A stretch of 64,000 nt of DNA from JADLGL01 sp963667605 (GTDB lineage: Bacteria; Pseudomonadota; Alphaproteobacteria; Rhizobiales; Kaistiaceae): assembly GCA_963667605.2 (NCBI GenBank), contig CAXXUZ010000002.1, positions 186,001 through 250,000 of the forward strand, written 5' to 3'. Below, one piece after another: positions 45,354 through 52,782 of this stretch (position 1 is its first letter; every line of letters starts with the position of its first letter). The position numbers were made by a program, and so were the translations under genes. Below the pieces are notes generated by a model. That model saw only the letters and a program-made list of their open reading frames with translations, did not search any database and was not told the DNA's origin.

Positions 45354-45896
45354 ATGTTTTCTCTCCGCAAAACCGTCGTCACCGGCGTCGCGATACTCGG
45401 TGCGATCCTGATCCCATCGATCGCCAACGCCCAATCCGTCACCGCCTATACCACCAACGACCTCAATCTCCGTGAAGGTCCGGGTACCTCCCACCGCGTA
45501 ATTGTCACCGTGCCCGAGGGTGCCGAGGTCAGCATAAACTATTGCTTCACCTCGGAATCCTGGTGCTTTCTACAATGGCAGCATTATGCCGGCTGGGCCT
45601 CGTCGCGGTTCCTGACCACGACGCCACCGCAATACGCCTACGCGCCGCAGCAGCCACAATATTATCCGCCGCCGGAGCAATATCCGCAGCGGCCGCCAGC
45701 CTACCAGCCGCCGCATCAGAAGCAGCCGGCTTACCAACCGCCGCAATATCAGCAGCCGGTATACCAGCCGCCGCAATATCAGCAGCCGGTCTATCAGCCG
45801 CCGCAATATCACCCGCCGGTAGCCGCGGTGCCGAACTATCCCCAGCCCTATCCGAATTATTGGGGCCGGTTTTGGTGGGGCTTTTGGTTCCGCTAA
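45354..45896 (+). CDS. Secreted SH3-domain protein with Pro/Gln/Tyr repeats
   Basis: A 180-residue exported protein. Signal peptide about 1-25 (ends ANAQS), bacterial SH3 domain about 28-85 (TTNDLNLREGPGTSHRVIVTVPEGAEV; WCFLQWQHYAGWASSRFL), then a low-complexity tail of PPQYQQPVYQ-type units repeated several times and an aromatic end (NYWGRFWWGFWF). The SH3 part may bind peptidoglycan. The ATG at 45354 is chosen because it starts the signal peptide; the frame is open 25 codons upstream. A strong terminator follows the stop. Family level only. Confidence 0.85.
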   Translation: MFSLRKTVVTGVAILGAILIPSIANAQSVTAYTTNDLNLREGPGTSHRVIVTVPEGAEVSINYCFTSESWCFLQWQHYAGWASSRFLTTTPPQYAYAPQQPQYYPPPEQYPQRPPAYQPPHQKQPAYQPPQYQQPVYQPPQYQQPVYQPPQYHPPVAAVPNYPQPYPNYWGRFWWGFWFR

Positions 45897-45919
45897 GCGG
45901 ATACCGGACCTCCGAACGG

Positions 45920-45948
45920 GGTGAGGAGCCTTGGCTCCTCACCTTTTT
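45920..45948 (+). terminator. Rho-independent terminator
   Basis: GGTGAGGAGCC-TT-GGCTCCTCACC followed by TTTTT: a perfect 11-bp stem and U-run 23 bp after the SH3 gene stop. It separates that gene from uvrB. Confidence 0.95.
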
Positions 45949-46160
45949 CGTGCTGCTAGAGGTCCAGCTCGTTCTGACGGACTTGCTCTTCACGCCGCGC
46001 CTTGTGAAACGCTCCCGAGTCGACGATCGGAAGCTCTGGCCGCGCCCCGTCCAACAGCTCCTCGATGAGGCGACGCCTCCGGGAGGTCTCTAGGCTGCTG
46101 CCGATATTTCGCTGGCCTTAGGCACTCGCACTTGTCGCCTTGTTCGCCCATATTGGGCTG

Positions 46161-48941
46161 ATGGCCAAGACCCCCAAGAAAACTGGATTCGGCGAGGCGC
46201 CGCAGCCCGCGCTTGAGGGCGAGTCGCACCCCGGTCCTATCTCGGAGTGGGCCGACAAGATTGCTCGCGAGGCGGAAAAACCGGCCAAACCGCAGGCGAA
46301 GCGCAGGGCCAAATCCGGCAAGCCGGCCAAGCCGCTGAGGACCTCGCGCGGTACGTCGATCGGCGGGCCGGCAAGCGCGCGAGACCGCACTTCGGCTGGG
46401 CTCAATCCGGTCCCGGGTCTCGATGTGACGCTGGAGGAGGCGGAGAAATTACTCGGCCAGAATCGCGGCCCGCAATCGGCAGCTGTCGGCGCGCTCAAGG
46501 ACGGCGTTACCGCGACGGTGGCGGCGCTGTCGCTGCTGATCGAGACCGGGCGGCCCGAGATCCATGATGGCAGCTGGGTGCCGCATCGGCCGGAGCGGCC
46601 GGAGAAGGTCGAGGGTGGCATTCCGCTCAAGATCGTCTCGGAGTTCGCGCCGAAGGGCGACCAGCCGACGGCGATCGACGAGTTGGTGATCGGCGTTCGC
46701 GAATTGGAGCGCGACCAGGTGCTGCTGGGCGTTACCGGCTCGGGCAAGACCTACACCATGGCCAAGGTGATCGAGGAGACGCAGCGGCCGGCGCTGATCC
46801 TGGCCCCGAATAAGACGCTGGCGGCGCAGCTTTACGGCGAGTTCAAATCGTTCTTTCCGGGGAATGCGATCGAGTATTTCGTTTCCTATTACGACTACTA
46901 TCAGCCTGAGGCCTACGTCCCGCGCACCGACACCTATATCGAGAAGGAATCCTCGATCAACGAGCAGATCGACCGGATGCGCCATTCAGCAACGCGGTCG
47001 CTGCTTGAGCGCGACGACGTCATCATCGTTGCCTCGGTTTCGTGCATCTACGGCATCGGCTCGGTCGAGACCTATACGGCGATGACCTTCGGCCTCGAGG
47101 TTGGCGAGAAGATCGATCAGCGCCGGCTTCTCGCCGATCTGGTGGCGCTGCAATATAAGCGCACCGACATGGCGTTCGCGCGCGGTACGTTCCGGGTCCG
47201 GGGCGACACGATCGAGCTGTTCCCCGCCCATCTGGAGGACCGCGCCTGGCGGATCGGCCTGTTCGGCGACGAGATCGAGGCGATCACCGAATTCGACCCG
47301 CTGACCGGCCACAAACAGGCCGAGCTGAAGGCGGTTCGGATCTACGCCAACTCGCATTATGTGACGCCGCGGCCGACATTGGCGCAGGCGACCAAGAGCA
47401 TCAAGGCGGAGCTGAAATGGCGGCTGGAGGAGCTGACCCGAGCCGGCCGGCTCCTGGAGGCGCAGCGGCTGGAGCAGCGTACTCGGTTTGATCTGGAGAT
47501 GATCGAGGCGACCGGATCTTGCGCCGGGATTGAGAATTATTCGCGCTATCTGACTGGCCGCAAGCCGGGCGAGCCGCCGCCGACGCTGTTCGAATATCTC
47601 CCCGACAATGCGCTGGTGTTCGTCGATGAGAGCCACGTCACCGTGCCGCAGATCGGGGCGATGTATCGCGGCGATTTCCGGCGGAAGGCAACGCTCGCCG
47701 AATATGGCTTCCGCCTGCCGTCCTGCATGGACAATAGGCCGCTCCGCTTCGAGGAGTGGGACATCATGCGGCCGCAGACGATGTATGTCTCGGCGACGCC
47801 GGGGCCGTGGGAGATGGAGCGCACCGGCGGCGTGTTCGTCGAGCAGGTGATCCGGCCGACCGGGTTGATCGATCCGCCGGTCGAGATCCGGCCGGCGAAG
47901 AGCCAGGTCGATGACCTCGTCGACGAGATCGGACAGGTCTCAGGCCGCGGCTATCGCGCGCTGGTGACGGTGCTGACCAAGCGGATGGCCGAGGACCTCA
48001 CCGAATATCTGCACGAGGCCGGCGTTCGGGTCCGCTACATGCATTCCGACGTTGAGACCCTGGAGCGGATCGAGATCATCCGCGACCTCCGGCTCGGCGC
48101 GTTCGACGTGCTGGTCGGGATCAATCTCCTGCGCGAAGGGCTCGACATTCCCGAATGCGCGCTGGTGGCGATCCTCGACGCCGACAAGGAAGGGTTCCTC
48201 CGCTCCGAGACCTCGCTGGTGCAGACCATCGGCCGGGCGGCGCGGAATGTCGACGGCAAGGTGATCCTTTATGCCGACCATGTCACCGGCTCGATGGAGC
48301 GGGCGATGGCGGAGACCGAACGGCGGCGCGAGAAGCAGACCGCCTATAATCTCGAGCACGGAATCACGCCGGAGAGCATCAAGAAGTCGATCGGTGACAT
48401 CATGTCGTCGGTCTATGAGCGCGACCATGTCATCGTCGATACCGGCGTCGTGGAGGAAGGGGCGCTGGTCGGGCACAATCTCCGCGCCACCATTGCCGAG
48501 CTTGAGACGAAGATGCGCGATGCGGCGGCCAATCTCGAATTCGAGGAGGCGGCGCGTCTCCGCGACGAGATCAAGCGGCTGGAGGAGATGGAGCTGACCA
48601 TGGGCTCCGACGCACTGGCCGGAGAGGGCGGCGGCGCGCCGCAGACTCGGGGAGGCAGGAACGGTGGTCGCGGCCGAGGGAGGCGTGGCAGGAGCAAAGG
48701 ATCGCCGACCGAAGGGAGGCAAGGGCGCACAAGAGGCGGAGAGGGCGGAACGCCCGACAGGAAAGAAAGAAATAGAGCCGGCGAGGCGGATGCCTCGCCT
48801 AGCGTGAGCGAAAAGAAACCAAGGAGGAACTCCTTGGACGAAATGACGATCCGCCGGACCGAGACCCCGCTCGGCAATCGCCCGCGCTCGATTGGCGGAC
48901 GCCCTGGTTCTCAGGCCGGGCGGCGGGGGAGGCGACGGTAG
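46161..48941 (+). CDS. uvrB: Excinuclease ABC subunit UvrB
   Basis: Damage-verifying helicase-like core of nucleotide excision repair. At about 926 residues it is far longer than the usual 670: an N-terminal extension of roughly 145 basic, low-complexity residues and a C-terminal one of about 110 rich in Gly, Arg and Lys. Core motifs: Walker A GVTGSGKTYTM near 190-200, the beta-hairpin region with YYDYYQPEAYVPRTDTY near 243-260, VDESHVT near 492-498, and the C-terminal UVR domain (LRDEIKRLEEMEL). The ATG at 46161 (MAKTPKKTG) is preferred over the TTG 21 bp upstream. Short hairpins crowd the 3' extension. Marks the edge of the core half. Confidence 0.96.
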   Translation: MAKTPKKTGFGEAPQPALEGESHPGPISEWADKIAREAEKPAKPQAKRRAKSGKPAKPLRTSRGTSIGGPASARDRTSAGLNPVPGLDVTLEEAEKLLGQNRGPQSAAVGALKDGVTATVAALSLLIETGRPEIHDGSWVPHRPERPEKVEGGIPLKIVSEFAPKGDQPTAIDELVIGVRELERDQVLLGVTGSGKTYTMAKVIEETQRPALILAPNKTLAAQLYGEFKSFFPGNAIEYFVSYYDYYQPEAYVPRTDTYIEKESSINEQIDRMRHSATRSLLERDDVIIVASVSCIYGIGSVETYTAMTFGLEVGEKIDQRRLLADLVALQYKRTDMAFARGTFRVRGDTIELFPAHLEDRAWRIGLFGDEIEAITEFDPLTGHKQAELKAVRIYANSHYVTPRPTLAQATKSIKAELKWRLEELTRAGRLLEAQRLEQRTRFDLEMIEATGSCAGIENYSRYLTGRKPGEPPPTLFEYLPDNALVFVDESHVTVPQIGAMYRGDFRRKATLAEYGFRLPSCMDNRPLRFEEWDIMRPQTMYVSATPGPWEMERTGGVFVEQVIRPTGLIDPPVEIRPAKSQVDDLVDEIGQVSGRGYRALVTVLTKRMAEDLTEYLHEAGVRVRYMHSDVETLERIEIIRDLRLGAFDVLVGINLLREGLDIPECALVAILDADKEGFLRSETSLVQTIGRAARNVDGKVILYADHVTGSMERAMAETERRREKQTAYNLEHGITPESIKKSIGDIMSSVYERDHVIVDTGVVEEGALVGHNLRATIAELETKMRDAAANLEFEEAARLRDEIKRLEEMELTMGSDALAGEGGGAPQTRGGRNGGRGRGRRGRSKGSPTEGRQGRTRGGEGGTPDRKERNRAGEADASPSVSEKKPRRNSLDEMTIRRTETPLGNRPRSIGGRPGSQAGRRGRRR
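48743..48837. repeat. Three short perfect hairpins in the uvrB 3' extension
   Basis: Within 95 bp lie GGGCG-GAA-CGCCC (48743-48755), GGCGAGGC-GGAT-GCCTCGCC (48780-48799) and CCAAGGAG-GAA-CTCCTTGG (48819-48837). All are inside the coding region of the low-complexity UvrB tail. Density and perfection resemble inserted palindromic elements of the REP/RPE kind; family not identified. Confidence 0.6.
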
Positions 48942-49054
48942 CCTATCTGATTCTGGCGCGAGGTGATCTCAGAAATCTCCCCTCCGCGGGCAATGTTGCC
49001 GCCCCGCTAACATTACGCAAGAATACCGCACTCACAACCAGAGCTTGATCCTAA

Positions 49055-49877
49055 ATGGCGTTACCAATCCTCTCAAACGAGAAGCCAAGCCTCGACAGAT
49101 ACCCATTGTGGTTAAAGCGAGCGATGGGAGTGCAGCTTGGCCGACCAGACGAGAACTATTACTCGCTGCTTTCGTCGAAGCTGCTTGCTGATGTTAAAAG
49201 GAGTGATGTCTGGAACGTAATTCTTGACGAGGTGCAAAACGCAAATGACAAATATTCAGTGAATACTGGCAGTAGTCTAATTGCGAATCGACGCCCAGAA
49301 CTATTAGCAAAGCCGTATAGCTCCATCGTCACAAAAACGTACAGGAGAAACATTGTGACAAACTAAACCTTCCTGAGCCTCCAACTGAAGGATGGCTAGT
49401 GCCAGACGCTTGGTGTTTCTCTCTAGATAATACTATTCGAACAACGTTTGCTGTTAAGTATCTTAACGGGGTGGTTTTTCTTGCGAGGAAGTTGAGAGAA
49501 AGTTGAACGACCTCGGAATGGATACGAAAGTCAACTACGAAGACAGAGCTGAAGGTTATTATGCTATAAATCCATACTTTAGTGTCGATACGGTTGTTCC
49601 GAATGGGTAGATGTCTAGTGTGGTAGAGAGTTGTTCTGTTGAGCTGCAGTTTACGACGGTAAGTTAGGCGACTGATTAAGGAAATTTTGGACGAATATTA
49701 TGAAAAGCATAGAAGGGAAATAGATTTGAAGTCCCAATTTGGTTGGCGCTGGAATATCGACGGCGACGAGTTTGTCGCTGGAAATATTGGGCTGGAAATC
49801 TTGGGACTGTGCTCCATTTAGCCGAGGGTTTGATGGTGCAGTTAAGAAATAGGCAAAGGTATAAGACGGACGAATAA
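49055..49877 (+). pseudogene. RelA/SpoT-domain protein, frameshifted remnant
   Basis: AT-rich coding, in pieces. Frame 1 starts MALPILSNEKPSLDRYPLW and has KPYSSIVTKTYRRN (to 49366); frame 2 continues PEPPTEGWLVPDAWCFS and IRTTFAVKYLNGVVFLARKLR; frame 3 has AEGYYAINPYF and, after a TAG at 49608, VELQFTT; the next frame gives LIKEILDEYYEKHRREID and WRWNIDGDEFVAGNIG; the last gives VLHLAEGLM, ending at 49877. In order these match the (p)ppGpp-synthetase-like domain (substrate strand, EGYYA, VE-Q-TT and W-W—DEF blocks). At least four frameshifts plus a stop: not functional. Family call is by pattern. Confidence 0.68.
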
Positions 49878-50361
49878 CATCGGGGAATATAGAAAGATAT
49901 TGTCGCTTTCGGATGCGGCGGTGGAGAGGCTTTCATCTGTAATGTCAAATGCCGTTGCATTGTTAGGGGACAGCGTGGAGGTTGAAGAGATTTTTTTGTC
50001 GCAGTCGGTCGATAAAAATCAATAGCTGGACGTAATAACGCTTTTTATTTTTACGAGTGAGTAGATTGTAGAAGTAAATATCCCTATGACTTCGGAGCGG
50101 GTAGAGTATACGCCTATTGATGTGAATGTGTTCTACGTTTCTATCGATGCGAAGGGATATTCTGGAGGAGTATGGCTGGCTGAATCGAAGTGTCATAGGA
50201 AGGTGTACTTGGAATTTGAATGCAATTCGGATTCCTTGCGACCGGGGTGAACTGTATCTGTCTGCATGAGGTCTTGAAACGAAGGTTCTTGAGGAAGGGA
50301 TCGTCGTCGCCACTCCCATAGCTCGTTCGGCTACGCGGTCGTGAGAATCGTCGTCAAAGAC
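49878..50361 (+). other. Degenerate AT-rich stretch
   Basis: About 480 bp after the RelA/SpoT remnant. Short frame pieces read on the plus strand (MSNAVALLGDSVEVEEIFLS; VNIPMTSERVEYTP; VNVFYVSIDAKGYSGG), separated by stops. This suggests a second broken gene of the same foreign origin. I do not recognise it. Confidence 0.4.
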
Positions 50362-51511
50362 TAGTGGATAAAATTTGACGTTTGAATCCTGCGAGGGATT
50401 CTCGCCGGGCACGTCGTGTGCGAGTCTGGCGCATGCGGCCAGGAATCATCGTCGATGTGAGTACCGCCGACCGTGCTCGTCTCGAAGCGGTCGTTGCGGA
50501 CCGGAACAGCCGGCAGAAACACGTGTGGCGGGCACGGATCGTCCTTCTGAGCGGGGATGGTCTCGGCACGGTCGAGATCATGCGCCGCACCGGCAAGAGC
50601 AAGACAGCGGTTTGGCGTTGGCAGGAGCGCTTCATGCACGAGGGTGTCGAGGGGTTGCTGCGGGACAAGACGCGACCCTCGCGCGTTCCGCCGCTCGGCC
50701 GGGAAATCGCTGACCGCGTCGTCGCGCTGACGCTGAGTGCGCCGCGCCACGAGGCGACACATTGGACGGCGCCGGCGATGGCCAAGACGGTCGGCATCAG
50801 CGTCAGCGCGGTACAGCGCATCTGGCGGGCGCACGGGCTTCAGCCCCACCGGGTCCGGCAGTTCAAGCTGTCGCGTGACCCGGAGTTCATTCCCAAGCTG
50901 CGGGACATCGTCGGCCTTTATGTCGATCCGCCGGCGCACGCCGTTGTCCTGTCGGTTGACGAGAAGAGCCAGATCCAGGCGCTCGACCGCACCCAACCCG
51001 GGCTGCCGATGAAGACGGGATGCGCGGGCACGATGACGCATGACTACAAGCGGCACGGCACGACCACGCTGTTCGCCGCGCTGAACGTGCTCGAAGGGCG
51101 TGTCATCGGCCGGTGCATGCAGCGCCATCGACACCAAGAGTTCATTCGCTTCCTCAACGCCATCGAGGCCGACGTGCCCGCGGGAAAGCTGGTCCATGTG
51201 ATCCTCGACAACTACGCCGCCCACAAGCATCCCAAGGTCCGCGGGTGGCTTACGTGCCATCCGCGCTTTTTCTTCCACTTCACCCCAACATCCTGCTCCT
51301 GGCTCAACGCCGTCGAAGGTTTCTTCGCAAAGCTCGCAAAGCAACGTCTCAAGCGCGGCGTCTTCCACTCGATCGTCGATCTCCAGGCCACCATCAACCG
51401 CTTCCTCGAACACACCAACAACGATCCGCAGCCCTTCATCTGGACAAAGGATCCCGACGAAATCATCGCCGCTGTCAGATGCGGGCACCAAGCGTTAGAT
51501 TCCATTCACTA
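50362..51511 (+). mobile_element. IS630-family insertion sequence in a CTAG target
   Basis: About 1.15 kb including the TA duplication at both ends. Imperfect terminal inverted repeats (18 of the first 24 bases match when the right end is reverse-complemented) start at CTAGTG on each side. IS630 elements target TA, often CTAG, and duplicate TA. One transposase fills the element. It separates the RelA/SpoT remnant from the tRNA-fragment region. It seems intact. Confidence 0.88.
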
Positions 51512-51512
51512 G
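50433..51512 (+). CDS. IS630-family transposase
   Basis: About 359 residues: N-terminal HTH (GTVEIMRRTGKSKTAVWRWQERF and a second one near TAPAMAKTVGISVSAVQRIW) and a DDE domain with SVDEKSQIQ (first Asp), VILDNYAAHKHPKV (second Asp) and NAVEGFFAKLAKQRL (Glu). These are the IS630 signatures. The open frame begins at 50382 but the ATG at 50433 (MRPGIIVDVS) is the likelier start. The stop codon TAG is supplied by the right-hand CTAG target copy. Cut-and-paste transposition is expected. Intact. Confidence 0.93.
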   Translation: MRPGIIVDVSTADRARLEAVVADRNSRQKHVWRARIVLLSGDGLGTVEIMRRTGKSKTAVWRWQERFMHEGVEGLLRDKTRPSRVPPLGREIADRVVALTLSAPRHEATHWTAPAMAKTVGISVSAVQRIWRAHGLQPHRVRQFKLSRDPEFIPKLRDIVGLYVDPPAHAVVLSVDEKSQIQALDRTQPGLPMKTGCAGTMTHDYKRHGTTTLFAALNVLEGRVIGRCMQRHRHQEFIRFLNAIEADVPAGKLVHVILDNYAAHKHPKVRGWLTCHPRFFFHFTPTSCSWLNAVEGFFAKLAKQRLKRGVFHSIVDLQATINRFLEHTNNDPQPFIWTKDPDEIIAAVRCGHQALDSIH

Positions 51513-51667
51513 CTGGGTTTGGACAGCACACCGGACTTCTGCTGCTGGGGCGTCGCCATACCGGCTTGGCCGAACCCTTACCCTGCTCCCTGCTTACCGG
51601 TCAGAAGATGTCTGGATTTATAATGAATCCGCTTTCGAAACGCTTACGGTTGACAAAATCAGATTTG
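51513..51667. other. Unassigned stretch between IS630 and the tRNA-fragment repeat
   Basis: About 155 bp with no gene seen. AT content rises toward the right end. It may be part of an older integrated element. Confidence 0.4.
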
Positions 51668-51727
51668 CCGCAACCAATAGAAATCCCAGAAAACAGTAAT
51701 GTTTACGGTGGTTTCTATTGGTTGCGG
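51668..51727. repeat. Perfect 16-bp inverted repeat that includes the tRNA 3' end
   Basis: CCGCAACCAATAGAAA at 51668-51683 and its exact reverse complement at 51712-51727, with a 28-bp spacer. The right arm is the last 9 bases of the tRNA fragment (CCGCAACCA) plus 7 bases downstream of it. The left arm is thus a second tRNA 3' tip facing the opposite way. A 16-bp perfect match is well beyond chance. It may be a recombinase core or a scar of one. Confidence 0.9.
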
Positions 51728-51746
51728 GGGTTGGATTTGAACCAAC
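51719..51746 (-). tRNA. Initiator tRNA fragment: T arm, acceptor 3' strand and CCA
   Basis: Read on the minus strand it is GTTGG-TTCAAAT-CCAAC, then CCCCGCA, A and CCA: a 5-bp T stem, 7-nt loop, 7-nt acceptor strand, discriminator A and CCA, exactly 28 nt. The A at the end of CCCCGCA (position 72) reflects the initiator C1:A72 mismatch, so it is tRNA-fMet. No 5' part of the tRNA is present; the IS3 remnant begins at the next base (51747). It is an attachment-site type fragment or an IS truncation, not a working tRNA. Confidence 0.85.
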
Positions 51747-52298
51747 TGTCCGTCGTCAGGTAATTTGGAACCGATGAGCGGCCTGATTTAAGAGAGGGTT
51801 CGGCCCATCTGGTTGGTCATTTTATGCGGCGGTTTTGCGGTATTGCAAGCGCCGGGTTTGTAGCGTCTTTTGTTTGATCTTTTCTCTTTTCAACAGGATG
51901 GTCTGGCCGCGCCCGAAGTAGACATCGGCCGGCGTGGGGTTGCCCAGGCTCTCGTGGTAGCGGTGATAATTGTAGTGGCCGACGAAGGCCTCGATCTGTG
52001 TCTCCAAGTCGCCAGGCAGATAGTAATTTTCCAAAAGGATGCGGTTCTTCAGGGTTTGATGCCAACGCTCGATCTTGCCCTGGGTTTGCGGATGATAGGG
52101 AGCGCCGCGAATGTGCTCCATATCGCGGTCGTCGAGCCATTTGGCCAGATCGTCGGCGATGTAGCTGGAGCCGTTGTCAGACAGGAGCCGTGGCTTGTGA
52201 ATGACCGTTGCCCGATCGCGACCTGACGCCTTGAGCGCCAGTTCCAGCGTATCGGTGACGTCCTCGGCCTTCATCGTGGTGCAGAGCTTCCACGCGAT
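51747..52298 (-). mobile_element. IS3-family remnant, copy 1 (3' end of element)
   Basis: A 552-bp fragment nearly identical to the full copy at 61044-62556, running from the terminal TGTCCGTCGTCAGG to mid orfB, where similarity stops at 52298. It carries the last part of orfB (stop at 51822; DNGSSYIADDLAKWL, HPQTQGKIERWHQTL), with one coding change in GNPTPADV against GNLTPADV. The inner end abuts the VasI-like gene, which it has cut. It forms an inverted pair with copy 2. Confidence 0.93.
51822..52298 (-). pseudogene. IS3-family transposase OrfB, 3' fragment
   Basis: The C-terminal half of the rve integrase domain, in frame, from AWKLCTTMKAEDVTDTLELAL to the C terminus RLQYRKTAA. It has the later catalytic region with D-N-G-S-S and G-K-I-E-R-W (the DDE glutamate) but lacks the first Asp and the HTH part, so it is not active. 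The open frame continues past 52298 into unrelated sequence by chance. Confidence 0.9.
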
Positions 52299-52782
52299 TG
52301 TCGCGTGTGCGGCAATTGCTGACGATACAGAGCGGCTAGTCTGCTTCGACCAATTAGCATTGATTGTTGATCCAGCCCCAAATGAAGCCGACCCTATGGC
52401 AGAGCTTCGTGTGTGGACCTCATTAATCGATGTTTCACGTGTCGATCGATCGACACGTGTGCTTTTGTCACGCGTGAATGATGAAGCAAATTGCCTCCAG
52501 TTTGACTGCGAAGTCGTGATGCTTGGTCTGCGGTGTTCTGAGAACAGAACAAACGTTCTTATACTTTTCCCCAGCATGATTATCAACGTTAGTGAGAATC
52601 CGAGAATACAATATCGTATAGGCGACAACGCTCCAGTTGATACACGGGCTTGGACAATCAGCGCGGATTACCAGACCGTTTTCGCGCCTGGCGGAGCACC
52701 AAGCATTAACATAACGCGATTATACCCTGTCGCCAAGTACCATGATCTGAGAGACCTGTCACCATTCGTCAATGGGAGATGA
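52299..52782 (+). pseudogene. VasI-like protein, 5' end cut by IS3 remnant
   Basis: In-frame coding of about 160 residues without a start. It begins CAAIADDTERLVCFDQLA, the Cys-pair DDxxRLxCFDxLA signature of VasI-type and related periplasmic small proteins, and ends with a beta-rich part (VVMLGLRCSENRTNVLILFPSM; RIQYRIGDNAPVDTRAWTIS). The signal peptide and first residues are missing, replaced by IS3 sequence. Its stop overlaps the restriction-modification gene start by 11 bp, so they were one operon. VasI is known from type VI secretion loci, but no such genes are here. Family call is moderate. Confidence 0.6.

Noticed and set aside
49963..50412. A 149-codon minus-strand frame in the AT-rich stretch
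   Set aside because: Antisense to broken plus-strand coding; rich in Arg and Tyr as expected by chance.
51549..51763. A working tRNA gene near IS630
   Set aside because: Only the T arm, acceptor 3' strand and CCA are present; no anticodon or D arm follows because the IS3 remnant starts at the next base.
52201..52782. An intact 193-residue protein starting in the IS3 remnant
   Set aside because: The first part is IS3 sequence read antisense; only the part after 52298 is the VasI-like gene.
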